From an uncultured Porphyromonadaceae bacterium (GTDB lineage Bacteria; Bacteroidota; Bacteroidia; Bacteroidales; Barnesiellaceae), in the NCBI GenBank assembly GCA_900538555.1, contig UPYI01000005.1, positions 175,176 through 239,175 on the forward strand: a stretch of 64,000 bases of DNA, read 5' to 3'. Numbering within the stretch: the stretch's first letter is position 1; each line of letters opens with the position of its first letter. The notes under the pieces are model-generated. The model ran no database searches, was not told the origin of the DNA, and was given only the letters and a program-made list of their open reading frames with translations. This document shows positions 1 through 9,000 of this stretch, one piece after another. Position numbers and translations under genes: made by a program.

Positions 1-418
1 CGATAATATCCACCTCGTCGTAAGCCCGGTAAAACAGGTTCACGAAAAACGGGTATCGTTCGTCCCGGAGTTTTACGCAGGTTACGGTGGCCTCTTTGTC
101 GCGCGTTGCGAAGACTCCGTCCACCACCATTTTCAAGGTCATATTCCCGTCGGCATGAGTGACCGCCAGAGCCGGTTCTGCGGGGCAATTCATTCCGTAC
201 ACCGGATAGGCATCGGCTCTGTAAGCCGATGTTGCTACGGCATCCAGATCGCATTCTTCGAGTCTCCCTCCGTAATACAGGATTTTTACCTCTTTGCCTT
301 CGGGTGCGGATATCACCAGCGAGGTTTCCGGCGTATTGACAGTTACAATATCCGTGTTGGCAATCATCGGATTTATCGAACATGCCAGACACGCCGCATA
401 GCAGATCATTTTTTTCAT
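1..418 (-). CDS. GH36-type alpha-galactosidase, N-terminal part only (cut by window edge)
   Basis: The gene starts at 418 and runs off the left edge after 139 codons. Residues 1-19 look like a signal peptide (MKKMICYAACLACS). The rest is beta-rich and matches the N-terminal super-sandwich domain of GH36 alpha-galactosidases: a YYGGRLEE-like stretch, then VTCVKLRDERYPFFVNLFYR followed by YDEVDII, the strand pair that precedes the catalytic barrel in that family. The catalytic aspartates lie outside the window, so family assignment rests on this N-terminal domain. Predicted role: periplasmic release of terminal alpha-galactose. It is the last visible gene of the PUL, downstream of GH3 and an epimerase remnant. 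Another glycosidase with a similar N-terminal sandwich domain remains possible. Confidence 0.7.
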   Translation of the reverse strand, partial: MKKMICYAACLACSINPMIANTDIVTVNTPETSLVISAPEGKEVKILYYGGRLEECDLDAVATSAYRADAYPVYGMNCPAEPALAVTHADGNMTLKMVVDGVFATRDKEATVTCVKLRDERYPFFVNLFYRAYDEVDII

Positions 419-444
419 CGTATATTTTTCAATAGTCATATTTT

Positions 445-649
445 TTATTCCGACCAAGTGATACATTGCGGTTTGTTGGGTGGGTCGGGGTACTTTCGCG
501 TTTCCAGACATACCGATGCCCGTTTCCGACAGGCTGTGTTGTCCTTTCCCGTCATTGACCCGTCGGGGGACGTTGCCGGCATAGACCTGTATGCCCGATT
601 CGGAAGCGAATACATCGGAAGCGATTTGGGTATAAAGCGTGTGGCTCCC
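445..649 (-). pseudogene. Aldose 1-epimerase (galM-like) C-terminal remnant, frameshifted
   Basis: The gap between GH3 and GH36 holds a decayed piece of galactose mutarotase on the minus strand. Positions 649-572, in one frame, encode a segment ending ASESGIQVYAGN, which fits the GalM strand usually written TTEPGxQxYTGN. From about 570 to 445, a different frame encodes RASVCLETRKYPDPPNKPQ and then a stop; this fits the GalM signature FCLETQxYPDSPNxP that carries the catalytic glutamate. One frameshift therefore separates the two halves, and no intact upstream domain fits in the 303 bases. It is best read as the relic of an epimerase gene once placed between the GH3 and alpha-galactosidase genes, where a mutarotase would make metabolic sense. 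Confidence 0.6.
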
Positions 650-721
650 TGCGTCTCGCTGTTCGGATGCATGATGTTGCAGGCTGCCGGCAAGGCGATA
701 TTTCTGTTGCGCATGGCTTTG

Positions 722-2935
722 TTATTTGGAAAGGGTGAACGGGACTACTCTCCGGATATCGCCGGAAGAAGTTCCGATATAGATTTTGAACTTGCCCGGT
801 TCGGAACGCCATTGCGACAGTTCCGGATCGTAGAAACACAAATCCTCGGGGGTTATGGTGAATTCCACGTTCTGTGTCTCTCCGGCGTTGAGTTCGATTT
901 TTCGGAAGCCTTTCAGTTCCTTGACGGGACGGGGCAAAGAGCTGGTCTCGTCGCCGATGTACAATTGTACGACCTCTTTCCCTTTTACCTTCCCGGTGTT
1001 GGTTACCGGCACGGTAACCGTCAGATTTTCGTTCCGGTCGAGTTGCGGGGCGGAGAGCAAAGGTTTCCCGTATTTGAAAGTCGTGTAACTTAAACCGTGT
1101 CCGAACGGGAACAATGCTTTGACACCTTTTGTGTCGTGCCATCTGTATCCTACGAAAATATCCTCTTTGTAAACCACTTGATTCCCGTCGCCGGGGAAGC
1201 ATAGGCTGTCGAACGCATGTGCGGCGCAGTCTTCCAGTCTGACCGGGAAGGAGAACGGCAGTTTCCCGCTCGGATTGATTTTTCCCGACAGGACATCTGC
1301 CAGCGCATAACCTCCCATGCTACCCAGATACCAGGTCTGCAACACGGCGGGTATCCGGTCGATCCACGGCAATTCGACAGCATTGCCGCTTATCAACGCC
1401 AACACGACATGGGGATTGACTTCCAGCAGTTCGTCGATCAGTTCCACTTGACCAAAGGGGAGGCTGTAACTCTGACGGTCTCCGTCTTCGCAGTCTTGGA
1501 ACCGGTTCTTGTTCAAGCCTCCGATGACGATGACCAGATCGGCATTCCGGGCTTTAAGTACCGCGTCGTTGCGTAAAGAATCCAAGAGCGACTGCGGAAC
1601 TTCTTCCACATCGTTGTAGCTGGCTTTTCCGGCGGCATACCCCTGTGCATACACGATCTTGTCGCCGTAAAGTTCTTGAAGCCCGCGCAACGGGGTGATC
1701 ATATCTTTCACTTTCAGTTCGGAAGAACCGCCTCCGTCGGAGAGGTTGCGTACGGCATTATCGCCGACAACCAGTATTTTGCCGTATCTGTCGGGGTCTA
1801 TGGGCAGCAAGGGCAGTTTCCCTTTTTTGACCGGAGTGTTCTTTAACAGTACGATACCCTCGTTGCCGATTGTACGGGCAACGGAATAGTGTGCGGAATC
1901 AGCCACGCATCCGAATCCTTTGCCGGAGTTCATGGCAGTCCGGAATATCAGTTTGAGGATACGCCCCGCTTTATCGTTCAATACTTCTTCCGAAACCTTC
2001 CCTTCCCGCAACAGTTTCAGATAAGGATTTGCCAGATAGTAGTTGTCGAATGGATGTGCGCTTTCGGAGGTAAGACCGTTGGTGAAAGATCCCATTTCGA
2101 CATCCAGCCCGTTGTTGGCGGCTTCGAACGTATCGTGAGTACCGCCCCAATCGGACACTACAACGCCGTCGAAGTTCCAGTCTCCTTTCAATATTTTGTT
2201 CAGCATCCGGTCGTTGTGGCTGGCGTGCTGTCCGTCGATCTTGTTGTATGCGCCCATTACGGTCCACGCGCCTCCTTCTTCTACGGCAGCCTTGAAAGCC
2301 GGCAGGTATATTTCATAGAGGGCGCGTTCGCTGCATTTCACATCTATGTGCAGTCGCCATTGTTCCTGATTGTTCAAGGCGAAATGTTTCACGCTGGTAG
2401 CGACCCCGTTCTCCTGTACGCCTTTGATATAGGGCACTGCCATTCGGGCGGTCAGGTACGGGTCTTCGCTCATGTATTCGAAATTCCTGCCGTTCAGAGG
2501 CGAGCGGTATATGTTTACGCCCGGACCCAGAATGACGTCTTTGTTGCGGTACAAGGCTTCTTCGCCCAACGCGTTTCCATAGGAGTGGGCAAGTTCGGGA
2601 TTCCATGTGGCGGCAAGGCAGCTCAATGCCGGAAAAGCCGTGATACTGTCGTTCGTCCAGCCGGCATAGTCCCAGTTTCCCCAGTTGAGTTCTGCTCGTA
2701 CTCCGTGAGGTCCGTCGCTCCACCATAGCTCCGGGATTCCGAGTCGAGCCACGCCCGGACTGCTGAATTTGCTTTGGGCATGACATAGGGCAACCTTTTC
2801 TTCGAGTGTCATTCTGGACAGTGCATCTGCCACGCGAAGGTCGATATTTCGGGTTTCATCGAGATAGACCGGTTTCCCGGCGAAGGCATTGAAAGCACAG
2901 ATGATGAAGGAAACTGCAAACAATATTTTTTTCAT
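722..2935 (-). CDS. GH3 beta-glycosidase (beta-glucosidase/beta-xylosidase type)
   Basis: 737 residues with a signal peptide (about 1-19). The GH3 N-terminal barrel runs roughly 30-330; the nucleophile is Asp262 in VVVSDWGGTHD, and the substrate-binding KHF...NNQE block lies at 183-191. The GH3 C-terminal sandwich domain covers about 355-590, and a fibronectin III-like domain about 640-725 (PVTNTGKVKGKEVVQLYIGD). The enzyme should remove terminal beta-linked glucose or xylose from oligosaccharides in the periplasm; sequence alone does not settle the sugar. It follows the GH43-like lipoprotein after 95 bases and is followed by the epimerase remnant and GH36 gene. The domain order is complete and the length is normal for the family. 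Confidence 0.9.
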   Translation of the reverse strand: MKKILFAVSFIICAFNAFAGKPVYLDETRNIDLRVADALSRMTLEEKVALCHAQSKFSSPGVARLGIPELWWSDGPHGVRAELNWGNWDYAGWTNDSITAFPALSCLAATWNPELAHSYGNALGEEALYRNKDVILGPGVNIYRSPLNGRNFEYMSEDPYLTARMAVPYIKGVQENGVATSVKHFALNNQEQWRLHIDVKCSERALYEIYLPAFKAAVEEGGAWTVMGAYNKIDGQHASHNDRMLNKILKGDWNFDGVVVSDWGGTHDTFEAANNGLDVEMGSFTNGLTSESAHPFDNYYLANPYLKLLREGKVSEEVLNDKAGRILKLIFRTAMNSGKGFGCVADSAHYSVARTIGNEGIVLLKNTPVKKGKLPLLPIDPDRYGKILVVGDNAVRNLSDGGGSSELKVKDMITPLRGLQELYGDKIVYAQGYAAGKASYNDVEEVPQSLLDSLRNDAVLKARNADLVIVIGGLNKNRFQDCEDGDRQSYSLPFGQVELIDELLEVNPHVVLALISGNAVELPWIDRIPAVLQTWYLGSMGGYALADVLSGKINPSGKLPFSFPVRLEDCAAHAFDSLCFPGDGNQVVYKEDIFVGYRWHDTKGVKALFPFGHGLSYTTFKYGKPLLSAPQLDRNENLTVTVPVTNTGKVKGKEVVQLYIGDETSSLPRPVKELKGFRKIELNAGETQNVEFTITPEDLCFYDPELSQWRSEPGKFKIYIGTSSGDIRRVVPFTLSK

Positions 2936-3030
2936 GATAAATCAGTCGTTTTTATGCAAAAGTCATTATGTCCTCTTTCCGGAACGCGGGAATCGGAATC
3001 GTTTCATTTTATCGGGCAGTACGAAGCCGG

Positions 3031-4017
3031 TTAAAATCTCGGGCAGCGTTGTGAAGCTACCGATGCGTGGCGTTTGCCCATAACAGGCCAACCGTTGTCC
3101 CACATGATTTTATCCAACATGAGCACGGTCTGGGATTCTCCTGCATGATTTGCCCGGGAGTGATAGAGAATCCAGTTATCGTTGTTGCTGTCTGTGATGA
3201 ATGCCGACCCGTTGGAAATACAGGAAAATTCGGAATTGGGGATTATGGTCGGCGTCACATCTCCTCCGGTCTCCATGAAGATGTTGTCGGAGGTGATATA
3301 AGGACCTTCGATATTTTCCGAACGTCCTACCACGAGCCCTCCTTTGTTGTCGCGCAGAGTAGCCCACAGGTAATACATTCCCTCTTTCTCCACAATTCTC
3401 GGAGCATAGAAGTTTTTCGATCCGATCAGTTTCTGTCCCGAAACCGACGGGGATGTTTCATTCCACTCGAATTTTCCGATGAAAATTCCTTGCGGGGTGT
3501 CCCATAGCAGCCACCGTTCCTCTTCCTGCGTGAAAAACGAGGGGTTCCCGAGCCGCTCTTTGCCGGAATGGGGGAGCAGAATTTTGTTGCCGCGGTAAGG
3601 TCCGCGGATTCTGGAAGCCTCAGCAAGGCAGATGCCTCCGTTCTCCTCGTCCGACGATACGTATGCCATGAGATACTTTTCTCCCACAGGGGTAATATCG
3701 AGCCCCGATGTCTGCTCCACCCGGAAGTCGTCTTTGTCGAAGGCACTTTTACCCATTCTGACCCAATGTACCAGATCGGACGATTCGATCATTCTGTTTC
3801 CGGAAATACCGAAAACCCAGTCTTCGGTATGGAAGAGAGAATATATATGTCCGTCGGTCTTGAATACACCGTTTTTGTAGTATTTGGTCTCTTTGACCTT
3901 TTCTTCAAAAACGGTATCCGAGCCGGCACTCTGGAAAGAATATTCCCGGTTGTTGTGCCCGCATCCTCCCAGCAGCAAAGCGCTTGATAAAGATAATATG
4001 ACTATGGATCGTTTCAT
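3031..4017 (-). CDS. GH43-fold lipoprotein lacking the catalytic residues (possible glycan-binding protein)
   Basis: 328 residues with a lipoprotein signal (LLLGGC, Cys19). The body is a five-bladed beta-propeller of the GH32/GH43 clan: DGHIYSLFHTED, SSDLVHWVRMG, KYLMAYVSSD, RIVEKEGMYYLW and SENIEGPY are propeller blade motifs. Compared by eye with the two real GH43 enzymes of this locus, the PDPTVLR segment carrying the catalytic base is absent, the TIDPFYF aspartate is replaced (RLGNPSFF), and the glutamate of IEGTEI aligns to a non-acidic residue (FYAPRI). All three catalytic carboxylates thus appear lost. The gene sits directly after susD, the place where PULs usually encode a surface glycan-binding lipoprotein, so a binding role is a reasonable inference. 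A divergent active hydrolase cannot be excluded. Confidence 0.75.
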   Translation of the reverse strand: MKRSIVILSLSSALLLGGCGHNNREYSFQSAGSDTVFEEKVKETKYYKNGVFKTDGHIYSLFHTEDWVFGISGNRMIESSDLVHWVRMGKSAFDKDDFRVEQTSGLDITPVGEKYLMAYVSSDEENGGICLAEASRIRGPYRGNKILLPHSGKERLGNPSFFTQEEERWLLWDTPQGIFIGKFEWNETSPSVSGQKLIGSKNFYAPRIVEKEGMYYLWATLRDNKGGLVVGRSENIEGPYITSDNIFMETGGDVTPTIIPNSEFSCISNGSAFITDSNNDNWILYHSRANHAGESQTVLMLDKIMWDNGWPVMGKRHASVASQRCPRF

Positions 4018-4043
4018 GTTTTCCAGATGAAGTGTTATCGAAT

Positions 4044-4116
4044 GCTATCGGGGCGGTATCGCCGGGGTCCGTGGTTCTCACGACCGAGACCGGATTGCCG
4101 GCGATACCGTGATAGC
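4044..4116 (-). promoter_or_regulatory. Intercistronic hairpin between susD and the GH43-like gene
   Basis: A perfect 12-base inverted repeat (CGGTATCGCCGG at 4054-4065, complement at 4098-4109) is extended outward by GCTATC/GATAGC, with a GGGG bulge on one side. The loop is 32 bases. No run of T follows on the transcribed strand, so it is not a standard terminator. A structure at the 3' end of susD could protect the susCD part of the transcript or dampen downstream expression. Confidence 0.5.
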
Positions 4117-4138
4117 GGTTATGGTATGGTAAAGACGG

Positions 4139-5938
4139 TTACCAGCCGGGGTTTTGGCTCAGGTTGTGGTTCTTTACACGTTCGTCGTTGGGTATCGGAT
4201 AGAGCCAGTAATGGTCGCCTCCCCATGCGTAGTGGTAGGTGAACTCGCCCCATACCTGACACATGCCATTGACCTCGCCCTGTTTGGTGACATAGAATTT
4301 GTCATCTTTCCATGTGCGCCAGCGCAGTTCGTGCATATAGACGATGTCTTCGGCAAACAGTTCCCACTTGAACTCGTTGCGTAGCCTTTTGCGCATATCT
4401 TCTTTTCCTTTTACCATAGTCGGTTCGGTGGTGTTGAGTTCAATGGCTCCGGCTCGGCGACGGATGCGATTGACCGTTTTTACGGCATCGTCCAAACGGT
4501 CGAGCTCGTTATAGCATTCGGCAAGGCAAAGCAGCGTTTCGCCGAAACGCATCAGCGGAATGTCGATGTCGTTGCAACCCAAATGGTCGGCGTGTTCGAG
4601 GCCTTCGGTGACGAATTTACGGCAGAAATAGTAGAATTTGTCGGCGGTGTCGATGCGCAGATCGAACGGTTTTTTTGTCGAGTTGCGGAACGGAAAGCGG
4701 CTGGTGAAGTTTCTCGCTACGCCGGCAGATCCGCCTAAGAAGGTGGAATAGGGTGTAATGATCGACAGGCTCAGGCGCGGGTCGCGGTTTTCATAGGCTT
4801 TCAGTATTCTCTCTTCGTTTTCATTGGGGAGATACAGGCTCATGTCGGCTCCGGCTTCGGCTTGGAAATTCTTTTCGGATTCGGTCATATTGTTGCGCAG
4901 GAAGTACACGCGGCGAGCTTTCGGATCCATGTCGGTGTAGCCCGGAATGATGTCGTCCCAATTGAACGGTGTACCGTCGGCATTCTCATAGCTATCGACG
5001 AACCGCGGATTGGGCACGTAGTTGCTCCAACCCCAACCGGTTGCTTCGCGGGTTCCGTATCCGCGTTGTCGGCGGTTGCCCCACCAGTCGTTTTGCAGAT
5101 CGCATATCACCGAGAAAATCATCTCGTCGCAATTTTCGTTCTCGGTCAGGAACAGGTCTTTGTAGGGCGTACTGCCTTTTTCGTAAAGCTGGTAGCCGCA
5201 TTTTTCGACCTCTTCGAAATCCTCGGCTGCCTCTTGCCATTTTTTGAGCCACATATAGCATTTGCCCCGGAGCATGTATGCCGCACCCTTCGTGGCGCGT
5301 CCGTGGTTGGCTGTCCCCTGATTGTATTTATTGGGGAAAGCCGGCTCATTGATAGCCTTTGTCAGGTCGTCGATAATCAGTTGGAATGTTTCGTCTTGGG
5401 ATCCGCGTCCCATCTGGGCGTCGTCGATGTTTTCCACCATTTTTTCATACCAGGGCACCCCGCCGTATACGCAGTTCAGCTGGTAATAGTAGTAGCATCG
5501 TATCCAGCGGGCTTCGGCTATCAGACGGGCACGTACCTCTTCGTCCATTCCGGGCACTTCCGGCATGTGCTGAATCACATCGTTGCATTGGAAGATGTAG
5601 TGGTAATACCATCCCCAATAGGCGTGAATGCGGTTGTCCTGAATCGACTGGGTGCCTTTCAGCATGCCGATGAAAAACCAGTTCGGGTCGCGGTCCATCT
5701 GGCTGCCCATGACCTCGGGCCACATATTTGCCGGATCGGCATACAGCGATTTGAATGTCGAATAGCAGGAGATAATGGATGCCTCGGCGGAAACCGGGTC
5801 AGTCCAGATACTTTTGGATGAGAGATCTGAATGCGATTCCAGATCCATATCTACGCACGATACGCCCAATACGCCGACCGCAGCGGTAAGTACGGTGCCG
5901 AATATCATGCGCGAAGATTTCGATATATTGAGTTTCAT
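4139..5938 (-). CDS. SusD/RagB-family outer-membrane glycan-binding lipoprotein
   Basis: 599 residues with a lipobox ending at Cys28 (LGVSC). The N-terminal half is helical and rich in aromatic residues (RWIRCYYYYQLNCVYGGVPW), as in the TPR-like SusD core. The C-terminal half has the typical SusD region in which residues such as PLMRFGETLLCLAECYNELD precede VNRIRRRAG and WELFAEDIVYMHELRW. SusD proteins cap the SusC barrel and hold the glycan at the cell surface. It is encoded 121 bases downstream of susC; that gap holds an interspersed repeat. The C-terminus (HNLSQNPGW) is the usual SusD ending. Confidence 0.95.
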   Translation of the reverse strand: MKLNISKSSRMIFGTVLTAAVGVLGVSCVDMDLESHSDLSSKSIWTDPVSAEASIISCYSTFKSLYADPANMWPEVMGSQMDRDPNWFFIGMLKGTQSIQDNRIHAYWGWYYHYIFQCNDVIQHMPEVPGMDEEVRARLIAEARWIRCYYYYQLNCVYGGVPWYEKMVENIDDAQMGRGSQDETFQLIIDDLTKAINEPAFPNKYNQGTANHGRATKGAAYMLRGKCYMWLKKWQEAAEDFEEVEKCGYQLYEKGSTPYKDLFLTENENCDEMIFSVICDLQNDWWGNRRQRGYGTREATGWGWSNYVPNPRFVDSYENADGTPFNWDDIIPGYTDMDPKARRVYFLRNNMTESEKNFQAEAGADMSLYLPNENEERILKAYENRDPRLSLSIITPYSTFLGGSAGVARNFTSRFPFRNSTKKPFDLRIDTADKFYYFCRKFVTEGLEHADHLGCNDIDIPLMRFGETLLCLAECYNELDRLDDAVKTVNRIRRRAGAIELNTTEPTMVKGKEDMRKRLRNEFKWELFAEDIVYMHELRWRTWKDDKFYVTKQGEVNGMCQVWGEFTYHYAWGGDHYWLYPIPNDERVKNHNLSQNPGW

Positions 5939-5961
5939 CAGAGTTGATTTATTTTAAATTT

Positions 5962-6047
5962 TTAGTTTTCAACAAATGCTGCGCCTCGGCATAGTCCGTT
6001 CAAGTTTTCACTTGATCTCTTCTGCACTCGGCTTGCAGTTTATCTTA
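5962..6047 (+). repeat. Interspersed repeat, long form, copy a (in susC-susD gap)
   Basis: An 86-base element with the core GCGCCTCGGCATAGTCCG followed by CACTCGGCTTGCAG. It is closely similar to the reverse complement of 60894-60979, and shorter relatives lie at 22674-22735, 39109-39277 and 39299-39353. This copy sits between susC and susD. Its -7-like sequence (TTATCTTA) is imperfect and points against the operon. Confidence 0.7.
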
Positions 6048-6059
6048 TAAAAGCTGATA

Positions 6060-9000
6060 TCAGAATGTCACGTTAAGTCCGAAAGAATAGGTGCGCATCG
6101 GAGCGTATCCGTCGGCAGCCATCATTTCCGGATCGAGCCCTTTGAACTTGGTAATCGTACACAGGTTTTCGAGCGAGGCGTAAATGCGAACCTGCTTCAT
6201 CAACGCTTTGTTCGTCCATTTGACGGGCAGGGTGTAACCGACGGTGACGTTTTTCAGTTTCAGATAATCGCCGTTTTGCAATTTCCAAGAGGCATTCGCC
6301 GAATTTTGTCCGGTGTCGTTCATGACGAAACGGGGATTTGCCGAATGGATATTCGTGCGCGGGTCGTCCGGGTTTTCCGGATCGTAGAAATAGTGGTCGG
6401 AAGCTACTTCGCGCCCGATACCGTATCCGGCGGTCATGGATGTGGAGTTGAGCGATTGGGCATAGTAGTAGATTTTGAAGCCGGTAGCCCCAGCCCAACT
6501 CATCGAGAAGTCGAGCCCTTTCCAACTTGCATAGGCTTGAAGTCCGAAATAGCATTTTGGCATGCTCGAAGTTCCTTGAAATTCGCGGTCGTAGTCATCT
6601 CCGTATTTTCCGTCTCCATTCACGTCGGCATAGATATAATCGCCGTACCAGATGTGTCCTTTGTCGGCAGACTTGCCCGGCATGAACTCATAGCCTTCGG
6701 CGATCATGGCTTGTAACCATTCCATATCTTTTTCGGTGCGGATCATTCCGTCGCGCGGACCGCCGTTGATATTCACGCTTCCGTCGGGGTTGAATCCTTT
6801 ACCGTTTCCGGAATAGGTGGAGAGCATATAATACTCGTTTATCATGTGTCCGTTTACGATTATATTTCCGCCGGATACGTTGGCTACGTCACCGATGTTG
6901 GTGTACCAGTACCGGTTTCCGTTGTCGTCCGTTCTCCATTCGTTGATCAGGTTGCCCTTATAGTTTACCACCCGGTTCCGGTTGAACGAAAAGTTTGCGT
7001 TGATACCATAAGTTACTTCTCCGACATAGTCGTTCCAGCCGAGGGTTACTTCCACACCTTTGTTATTGACTTCGGCGAGGTTTTGCATCGGAGCGATGAA
7101 ATCGCTGAGGGTTGGTTGGAGGGTGGGACGGTAGAGAATACCGTCGGTGTTTTTGTTATAGAACTCCAACGTACCGGTGAGCCGGTTGTTGAGGAACCCG
7201 AAGTCCAGACCGATGTTGGTGACTGCGGTTGCTTCCCATTTCAGGTTCGTGTTGGCAAATGTGTTCAGACCGTATCCCTTGACATGTTCGCCGTTGAATC
7301 CGTAGGAGTAAGCGGCATAGGTGGGTTGCCACTCGTAGTTTCCGATGGAGTTGTTACCGAGTTTACCCCAAGAAGCACGCAGTTTCAAGTTGTTGAGCCA
7401 GTCGATATCGTCCATGAAATGTTCTTGCGATATGCGCCATCCTGCCGATACCGAAGGGAAGAAACCCCAGCGGTTTTTCGGGGAGAAGCGCGAAGATCCG
7501 TCGTAACGCGCATTTACTTCCACTAAGTAGCGGCTGTCGAAAGCATAATTTACTCTGCCGAACCAAGAGCGGGAAGAGTATTCGCTGCTATTGCCGGAAA
7601 TCTGTTTGGGTGAAATCATCGCGTCGAAATCCCAAAGGTTGAAATTTATCAGACCCTCTTTTTCGGCATATACATAGTCTGTCCAGTGCCGGGCTTCTTC
7701 GTATCCGACCATTACGCCGATATCGTGGACACCGAAACTCTTGTCGTAACGGAGCATATTCGTGAACTTCCATTCGCGGAGCTGATAGCGGCTGTCGGAG
7801 TTACTGTTGTTCTTCATCGTCTCGGCGTTGGGCGGAGTGCTGAGTATCATGTCGCGCGAAAAACTTTTTATTTCGACATATCCGGGAGTAATCATTTTGT
7901 CGTGCGTCTGATAGTCGGTATAGAAGAATTGCGACTGGAATTTGAATCCATCGAGGAAACGGATTTCAAGATAAGGGTTCACATTGTACTTCGACTGTTT
8001 GTAGCTACCCCAGTCGAGACTTAACATCTTGACCGGATTGTGTACCGTCCCTTCTTCTTCGGTCGTTTCAAGGCCTCCGTAATAGCCGTCGTAATAGGGG
8101 TATATACCGGGGACGGTTTTTTGCATATCCTGTCCCCAGAGCATGCCGATGTCGTTTCGGTCCTGGTCGGAATGGTATCCCCACGCTTTCATACCTACGG
8201 TAATGTATTTCCCGATTTCTGTTTCGACACTGCTGCGGAGGTAATATTTATCGACTCCCGAATTATCTACGATACCGGGGTTGTTGAGGTACGTGCCCGA
8301 AATGGAGAAGTTGGTTCGTTTCTCCCGTCCTACCACCGAAATGGTATGTTCCTGCATCCAGTCGGGTTTGTATATTTCGTGATACCAGTCGGTATTGGGA
8401 TAGGCGACATAGTTGGGATAACCCGATTCGGCGATGCCGTTGGGATTTTTGGCGGCGTCGCGCCATGTCTGAATGGTGATGGGACTGAACCGGCGAGCCT
8501 GATTGCTGTTGTCGGCGGCTTCGTTCATCAGTTCCATGTATTCGGCATAGTCTGTTACCTGCTTGTGGTATTTCTGGGCGGTCTGGTAAGCAATCTTGCC
8601 CGAGTAGGTTACATTCACGCGTCCTTCTTCTCCGCTTTTGGTCGTGACAAGAATGACACCGTTGGCACCCCGGTTACCGTAGATGGCACAGGATGCGGCA
8701 TCTTTCAAAATAGAGATGGACGCCACGTCGTTGGGATTGACATCGTTGAGACTCATCTCCATGCCGTCGATCAGGATCAGCGGCGAGGCATCGTTGAGCG
8801 TACCGATACCGCGTATCAGCACTTTGGTGTTTTCGGCATTCGGCTGTCCGCCCTGCTGCATGACATTCAAACCGGCTGCCGCACCCGACAGAGCCTGTGA
8901 AATGGTGGTCATGGGGCGGGATTTGGCTTGTTCTTCCAGATTCACCGTCGCCACAGCACCGGTAAGGTTCACTTTTTTCTGTGCGCCGTAACCGATAACG

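Noticed and set aside
155..1093. 312-codon plus-strand frame over the GH36 start and GH3 end
   Set aside because: It crosses two genes and a pseudogene on the other strand and has no domain-like composition.
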